Assembly: GCA_002205965.3 (NCBI GenBank)
Contig: NADL03000662.1
Coordinates: forward strand, 744,001-808,000
Direction of reading: 5' to 3'
Source: Kappaphycus alvarezii
Lineage: Eukaryota; Rhodophyta; Florideophyceae; Gigartinales; Solieriaceae
DNA length: 64,000 nucleotides
In this document: positions 58,420 through 64,000 of the stretch, one piece after another
Numbering within the stretch: the stretch's first letter is position 1
Layout: each line of letters begins with the position of its first letter
Position numbers and translations under genes: made by a program
Notes under the pieces: generated by a model
Told to the model about the DNA's origin: nothing
Seen by the model: only the letters and a program-made list of their open reading frames with translations
Database searches by the model: none

Positions 58420-60280
58420 TACCCCCATAGTCTGAAGAGTTTTTTTGAACCTGTAGACCGAAGAGGTGGGGTAACCAAGCCAGAAAGGCAAAAACGGCGG
58501 AAATTCATAAACAGGCTGTTGAAAACCACACGATGGCCGCTGATATTTGACGCGGACGCAGACGGTGCGTGTTACCTTTGATCTCTACTGGCGTTTGCGG
58601 TGCGTGGCAGGCACGGCAGGCAAGTTGTGGATCATGTGATCGGACCGTGCTATCTTCCCCAACATTGCTGGCACGGGAGGGAGTGGGCTTTTTTGCACAG
58701 GTGGCAGCCACGTAGTTTGAAAGGGGAGTGTCCGTGCAGCCAGTGACATCGGCCATATTGAGGTTGTTGTGTCGAGCAATTGTAGTTGGTCAAGATTACT
58801 GTAGAATGTACTCTAGTTTTGGTGTGTAGAGCATGGACCGTTTGCGAACATGGGAGGACTGTAAAGCACTGCATGGGGATGAGGATAATCAACAGGAAAG
58901 TAAGGGCGGGTATGGTGCGGTAGTGTAGGATGGTTTCGCGGCTTATTTGTTTTCGAAACGGAGGTCGGTGGGACGAGTGTGGGACTGGGATGCCTGCCAT
59001 GGTTTGATGGGGGCTGGTCTGGGCGCGGAAATGGGATGGGGAGAAGGGCAAATTCGATGCAGGATGTGCATTTGTACAATGGTAATTGGGACAATATAGA
59101 GGGGAGGTACCTTGGCTTCAATCTGGAACATGTCTTGTTACCTAGTACTGTACTTTACTGTAAATATTCTACTGCCCAGTACGAGGGCTTTATGTTGTAC
59201 AGTAAGCTATACCGTGGCTGAGTGCTGCATTCTGACGGGAGTGAGTAATCTGAATGGCGAATGCCGTGTCCTGAACAAAAAGAGCAATAATTCGAGAGCA
59301 TGGCTGGGAGATGAAACTTGTCGTCATCTTAGGTGGCGGGAATAGGAAACAAGAACATCTGCAGGGGAGGTGTGGTGGTTGAGATTTTTTGAACTGCTGC
59401 GAATTCACGGTTGAGTGTACCGTCGAGGGTAGAGAGGGATCGCCGTTAACTGTTAACAGTTAACACGGGGTAGTGGGCAGTGTGAAATGAATATTTACCG
59501 TATATTGGTGCTCAACGCGTATTGCGGTCGCTGCGATGCAATTACGGTGCCCCACAGGCGGCATGGTGCATGTTGCACCTGGTGTGGTACAGTACTGTAC
59601 TGCACTGTACCGTACATACTTTAGATTTATGGAAGCGTACAGTACAGTAGAGGGGAGTACGTATTCCACGTGTTTAACAAGTAATATGGAATGCTTGCGA
59701 TAGGGGAAAAGATAATCTTGAAGCTACGGTATGTATGGTCCTCCAGTTGAGGTGCACAGCAATGCGTCAAGCATATGTAGAATCAGTCAACTGAAGCCAT
59801 TTTTCGGGACAAGAGTATGATTGGTTGGCTTTTGTTGGACCGAACCTGGCTCGTTGGAAAGAGAGGATATTCGGGGACTGTTTAGCATGACATGATTCAA
59901 GCTGTGAATGAATGAAAAAAAAACAGCCTACCAAAGAAACGAAAGCAAGAAGTTTGCAGAATACCCAGGGCTAATACACACAAGGGGGAAAGAAATAAAG
60001 GCTACGGGCCGTACATGCTGGTGAAACGCCCCTCGACCGAGTGTGATTGGTCCTATAGTGCCATAACCGCTGCTCAAGGCGCAGTATTGTACCCGTGGTT
60101 GCTGCGTTGGCCCCGATATTGGACCCTCACCTGGTGAAAGTTTCAACTTTTTAAAGTTTAAGATGAAGCGACCCCGGAGAAAAGGGCCCAGGAAGGATTT
60201 ATGATGTGGGCCCTAGTGGTCCATTATACACGTTATCTACCAATGACGGTGAGAGGCAACGACAGAAAGAATAATAGGGC
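58420..60280. other. Intergenic with palindromic motifs
   Basis: No convincing gene. Several frames of 60-133 codons on the minus strand (58650-59051, 58813-59121) overlap each other and have no motif. A GTACAGTAC-type cluster is at 59587-59620 and a perfect GTTAAC-based palindrome at 59445. Confidence 0.4.
59445..59464. repeat. Perfect 20-bp palindrome of GTTAAC units
   Basis: GTTAACTGTTAACAGTTAAC is its own reverse complement and contains three GTTAAC sites. It could be a binding site for a dimeric regulator. No adjacent gene start is clear. Confidence 0.9.
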
Positions 60281-60419
60281 CACATTTGACGGCACGGCAC
60301 CAAGGAAGCGGCAACATTGGCCATCGTGTCGAAAGCTGCCAGCTCAGCACAAGTCTTAAATACATAAGCGAAATGTGCACGGCATGTCACTTGCTCTTAA
60401 CAGTATCCCACAGCTCTTT

Positions 60420-60935
60420 GCGTCGTCGCCAAGTTTCCCTTTGCTTTCCATTCCCCCGCCCCCACAAACACCCACTACCTTTCTACTCTGTCAAAAACCT
60501 TTTTCACCACCTTCACCAACCCCCCCCTCCCCGCCAGCTTTCTATCCACTCGTTGCCCATCTCCTTTCCTTCCATCTACGACCCCTTCCTCTTACCACCA
60601 AAACAAAACTTCTTCATCTCTCCCAACCAACACCAAATCTCCTTTTCCCTGACTTGCCATTTTCCCACCTTACCCATCACTACCACCTTCCACTCTTCAC
60701 AGCCCACGCACCCCTCCCCACCTTACAACACACCATATCTCCCATAAGTCTCTGTCACCAACTGTCTACTTCCATACCAGGAAGACCGTACCACCCGCCT
60801 TAGCTTCCCACCACCCTCCACCCTCCACCCCCCCCCCCCCCGTTTCTCACGCGCTACCTTTAGTTTTTCATCACGGCCAATCACCACCCCCTTTCCCATC
60901 TGGGGGCTTCCTTGGCCACCCCCTCGTCGGGGTCC
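60420..60935 (+). promoter_or_regulatory. Pyrimidine-rich leader upstream of the bZIP gene
   Basis: About 500 bp of the + strand is almost pure C/T with scattered A, including a run of 14 C at 60828-60841. All three + frames are open for long stretches as a result. I read this as promoter and 5' leader sequence, not coding sequence. A comparable stretch (62750-63040) precedes the gene at 63049. Confidence 0.45.
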
Positions 60936-61798
60936 ATGCCCCCTCTCAACCCAAGCCCGAGCCCCTACCCACCGCGTCCCGCCTCACTCGTACCACCAAG
61001 CCGCCCACCCCTCCTCGTCGTCAAAAACCAAAACAAGTCATCTACAAATCGTCTGCGCTTAACCGCGCAGCACCCTCTTTGGTTGCCGCGGCCGACCCGG
61101 CAAAGATTAACTCCACTCGTGCTATTCAACAGGCCAATGAGGAGGCGGAACGTGTGAGAGATGCTTTCAAGTTGGAGAAGTGTGGCCCGGATATTGATGT
61201 GGGGGATGGGGACGACGAAAGTACGAATGCGAGAAAGTATGAGAGACGCTTGTTGATGAACCGGCATTCTGCCGCGGCGAGTCGAGTGAGGAGGGAGGCG
61301 TATACAAAGGCTTTGGAGGCGCAGTTGGTGCATTATGAGGAGATGTTGCATCGTGTGACGATGTCGTATGAACAGGAGAAGGAGAAGAATCGAAGGATGA
61401 TGGAAGAGGAGGGAGATGGGGCGGTTGAGGTGGTAGAGGAGGAGGCTAGTGCGGTGGGAGGGGACAGTGAGGTGGAGGATATTGATTTTGAGGGTGGGTG
61501 CAGGGGAGGGTTGGCGGAGGGCGGGCTGACGATTATTGAGAGTCAGACGGAGGAGAATGTGGGGGTGGAGGGGGAGAGTGCGGGTGGGATAGACACGGAG
61601 GTTGGGGCGGTAGCAGGAAGCAATGGACATTCGGGTATGGATGGTGGATATCCGGCACCTAGCGTGTTGTTTCCGCTGTTGAAATCGGAAGAAGTGTTTG
61701 GGGATGAAACGATGGAAGACTTGCTGCAGGCGCCCATGTCGAATGAAGAGTTGATGGAGTTGTTCTCGGGTGAGGATGCATTTTATGAGGGGTTTTAG
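60936..61798 (+). CDS. bZIP transcription factor (N-terminal frame uncertain)
   Basis: The protein would bind DNA as a dimer in the nucleus. The bZIP domain is clear: basic region RRLLMNRHSAAASRVRREAY (about 61245-61305), with the diagnostic Asn-x7-Arg spacing, followed by a helix with heptad spacing (ALEAQLVHYEEMLHRVTMSY). Behind it is a long acidic tail (VEVVEEEASAVGG, GVEGESAGG, EVFGDETMEDLL, EELMELFSGEDAFYEGF) that looks like an activation domain. The coding frame is open upstream to 60653 but has no ATG there. The nearest ATG, at 60936, is in a frame that must lose one base before about 61020. A missing base in the C-rich run, or an unseen upstream exon, would explain this. The stop is TAG at 61796. 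Confidence 0.8.
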
Positions 61799-61885
61799 CC
61801 TCCATGCATAGGGTAGTGGGTGGACGAGTGAGGAGTGGAGAATGGATGGGAGAATAGAATGAGTAGAAGATGGATAGGATGGGTG

Positions 61886-61950
61886 CGTTTTTGTTGTTGT
61901 TGTCTTTTTTGTTTGTTTGTATGTTGTTTGTTTGTTGTTTGTTTTTTTGA
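61886..61950 (+). repeat. T/G-rich microsatellite in the bZIP 3' region
   Basis: Repeated GTT, GTTT and TTTG units begin about 90 bp after the bZIP stop codon. They may be part of the 3' UTR or polyadenylation region. Confidence 0.7.
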
Positions 61951-62442
61951 AATACAGGCAAGTTGGGGTCAAGTGTAGTGGTAGGAGTGTTTGATGCTGT
62001 TTCCGTGAAAGTTGAGAGGAGAGAAAAGGGAAAAGTGGAATGGGTGGGGAGGGTAGGTTCCAAGAGTGTTGGAGGTTGAGGAGGAAAGCGGGAGCGGAGG
62101 AGGGTAGAATGAGTAGGCTTGACGTTGTTGCCTTTTAATTTTTTTTGTTTTTGCTCGATAACATTGTTTGGAAAATGAAAATGTGTCGTGTAGGAAGATA
62201 TGGAAGCGGGTTGAGAACAGGGCGGGACGGGACGGGACGAGGGGAAGTGTGATGGAAGCGGGTCGAAGGTGGATGGGTTTTACGTGTGCTGTACAGTTGA
62301 AAGTAGTGGTAGATGGGTCAAGGAGAGAGGAGGAGGTGATTGGAAGAGAGCATGATGACGGCTATGAAGGGCCGAAAGTAAGGTACAGTAACTGTACTGT
62401 AAGCAGGGAGATGAGAGAGGCCTTGATCTAGCTCTAGCTAGC

Positions 62443-62635
62443 TACAGTACAGTACTGTACAGTAGTGTGAAGCACTCGACCGGGCACACGTGGCATGTCC
62501 TGACACGCCCTCCCAAAGAAACTGTTTGGTAAATGCTATCGTTACCGCTCTTTTTTTTTTTTTCGTTTGTGGATACAGGACAGGACAGGACAGTACAGTA
62601 CAGTAATGGACAGTACAGTACCGTACAGTACAATA
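62443..62635. repeat. Two GTACAGTAC clusters upstream of the terminal gene
   Basis: The first cluster (62443-62464) has overlapping TACAGTAC and GTACTGTAC units next to GCTAGCTAG-like repeats. The second (62577-62635) begins with ACAGG repeats (ACAGGACAGGACAGG) and passes into ACAGTACAGTACAG and similar units. They lie 410-600 bp upstream of the ATG at 63049. The gradual change from ACAGG to ACAGT suggests local slippage. Confidence 0.7.
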
Positions 62636-63048
62636 TTCCATCGCCCACTGTCGGTGCCATTGCTTCCGTCAAACGCCAGCAATCATGTGCCTGCGTCTGT
62701 GTCCAGACTCGCTTTTGCGGCTGCGTTTGCGACAACCTTTGCCCCCGTCTGCCGCAGTCTCAACCTCCGCCTCCACCCCCCCGTCTCCGACTCCGCCTCC
62801 GCCTCCGCCTTCACCACCGCACCGCCTCGCTCGCTTACTGTGCTACCCTACACTCGATCCTCCAACACACTCGAGACTTGCCTACTCGTTGCTTCTCTCT
62901 TCTCAACCTCACCGCCCCCACCACCAGGAAAACCCGTTATATTAAACCCACCCACATCTCCCCCTGACTCTTTCCACTTGTTACCTACCCCTACCCACCT
63001 TCCCATCTCCATCATCTTGAAAAATAAACAAAAAATAATCACCAAAAC

Positions 63049-64000
63049 ATGCCTTCCCCTTACCCCCGTCGCCCCCTCCCCTTCCCCCGCCTCCGCACCG
63101 TCCATGACTCCTCCCTGCGCGACCTGGTCCAAACCTCATGGGACGACCCACACCTCCCTTCCCCCCATCCCGTAGGCTCCCTCGCCCCCGTCGTCCCCCT
63201 CTTATCCCCACCACCTCCCCCAACCACCCCAACTCCCCCCTCGCGCCGCCACGGATATCTCAGGTGCCGCCCTTCAAGCTGCACGCATTGCACAGGCTGC
63301 CGCTCAGGATGCAGCCTCTGCTTCGGCCGCTGCTGCCGCTGCCGCAGAGTATGCGACAAGATTGGCCGTCATTGATGCTCGGAATGAGGTCGTGGCGGAA
63401 GGGAGGGGGAGGGCTGTTGAGGCGGATGGAAAGTGGCCGGATGTCGCTTGTGTCGCCTTGGGTAAGATGTGGAGTGTGGATGTCGTCGCTGTCTGGCATA
63501 ATGCTGTTCGCATTGAGTTGGATGATTTGTTTTTGATTCTGGGCTGTTTGATGGACAGGGACCGCGGCGTTACCGTCACAGAGGTTACTGCTATGTTTGC
63601 TTGGTTGTCCTTGTTTGAGGCGTTTGTGGTTACGGGATTAAAGGCGGAGGAGGAGGTCTTGTATCCGTGGGTTGAGCAGTGGGGGAGGATTGAGGGGGGG
63701 TTATCTACTGCAGCGAGGATTACTGTCAAGGGGGGCATTATTCGGGGGATTCGTGATGTCATCGCTTGTAAGGTTAGAGTGGGCTTGGCGGATGGTGGAT
63801 GGGGAAATGAGGATCGGAGGTATTATGATGGATTGAGGGTGGGGTTTGCAGAGATGGGCGGCGAAGGTGTTGGCGAGGGGGAGGTTGTCGATGCCGCTGA
63901 GTGTCGGAGAGTCGTGGAGAGAGTGTGTGCCTTGGTTCGCGGCTTTGCCGCTGCTTGTTGGCCTACTTTGACGAACAGGAACGGTGCTTGCCGCGCTTGA
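63049..64000 (+). CDS. Helical protein, possibly hemerythrin-like; frame changes once
   Basis: The ATG at 63049 has a good context (AAAACATGCC) and starts a Pro/Arg-rich stretch (MPSPYPRRPLPFPRLRT). The conserved-looking part lies in another frame from about 63254 to the TGA at 63998-64000. It has an alanine-rich helix (GAALQAARIAQAAAQDAAS), then VVAVWHNAVRIELDDLFLIL, FAWLSLFEAFVV and KAEEEVLYPWVEQWG. The WHNAV-x-EL, then F-x-F, then EE-x-L-x-PW order resembles HHE/hemerythrin-type four-helix proteins, but the expected His before the EE pair is not seen, so iron binding is doubtful. GTAGGC (63172) and CAG (63263) look like splice sites, but their 92-bp distance does not join the two frames. 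A base error or another intron is needed. Confidence 0.5.

Noticed and set aside
60286..60803. Long Pro/Ser-rich + frames before the bZIP gene
   Set aside because: The stretch is almost pure pyrimidine, so all + frames stay open by composition. No frame joins the bZIP domain with an ATG.
62533..63232. Several long Pro/Arg/Ser-rich frames on both strands
   Set aside because: Produced by the CTCCGC-type and C-rich leader. They conflict with each other and carry no domain.
63172..63263. GTAGGC to TCTCAG as an intron of the terminal gene
   Set aside because: The sites look plausible, but removing 92 bp leads into the wrong frame.

Overview
The window is eukaryotic nuclear DNA. It carries a tRNA-Ser gene with a long variable arm and no encoded CCA, several classes of eukaryotic transposon, and a few protein genes (BTB-BACK-SPRY-like, S1 peptidase, bZIP, a possible hemerythrin-like protein) behind pyrimidine-rich leaders. 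I cannot name the lineage. A gene-sparse protist, alga or early-diverging fungus would fit.

Layout. 1-11.3 kb is AT-rich and shows no supportable gene. 11.4-12.65 kb holds a 5'-truncated non-LTR retrotransposon (LINE) with a C-terminal zinc knuckle and a restriction-like endonuclease tail. 13644-20838 is a complete Ty1/copia element with two LTRs, an ATTAC target duplication, a polypurine tract, and gag and pol with several lesions. Between pol and the 3' LTR it also carries a long antisense gene with a cysteine-peptidase-like signature. 21.4-23.9 kb holds a Harbinger-type pair, a SANT/Myb-like accessory ORF (+) converging on a DDE transposase (-). 25.1-25.7 kb is another LINE relic, and 25.7-29.5 kb is AT-rich and empty.

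29.5-41.4 kb is a transposon nest. A pogo-like relic comes first. Then a Tc1/mariner element with ~210-bp inverted ends (30970-36691) has a 4.1-kb PIF/Harbinger element (32279-36414, TAA duplication) inserted in the last codons of its transposase. A LINE copy follows, split by a second 4.2-kb PIF/Harbinger element (37087-41287, TTA duplication).

42-64 kb is richer in GC and holds the host-gene candidates: BTB-BACK-SPRY-like (41986-43555), S1 peptidase (50221-50999), tRNA-Ser(GCT) (58320-58399), bZIP factor (about 60936-61798) and a helical, possibly hemerythrin-like protein (63049-64000). A same-strand run of four LINE copies (52.1-58.2 kb) ends about 110 bp upstream of the tRNA gene.

Most transposon genes here are broken. 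The points most worth following are the antisense gene in the copia element, the tRNA-adjacent LINE cluster, the two nested Harbinger insertions with readable junctions, the repeated Asp-to-Glu changes at catalytic sites, and the frame breaks in every host-gene candidate.
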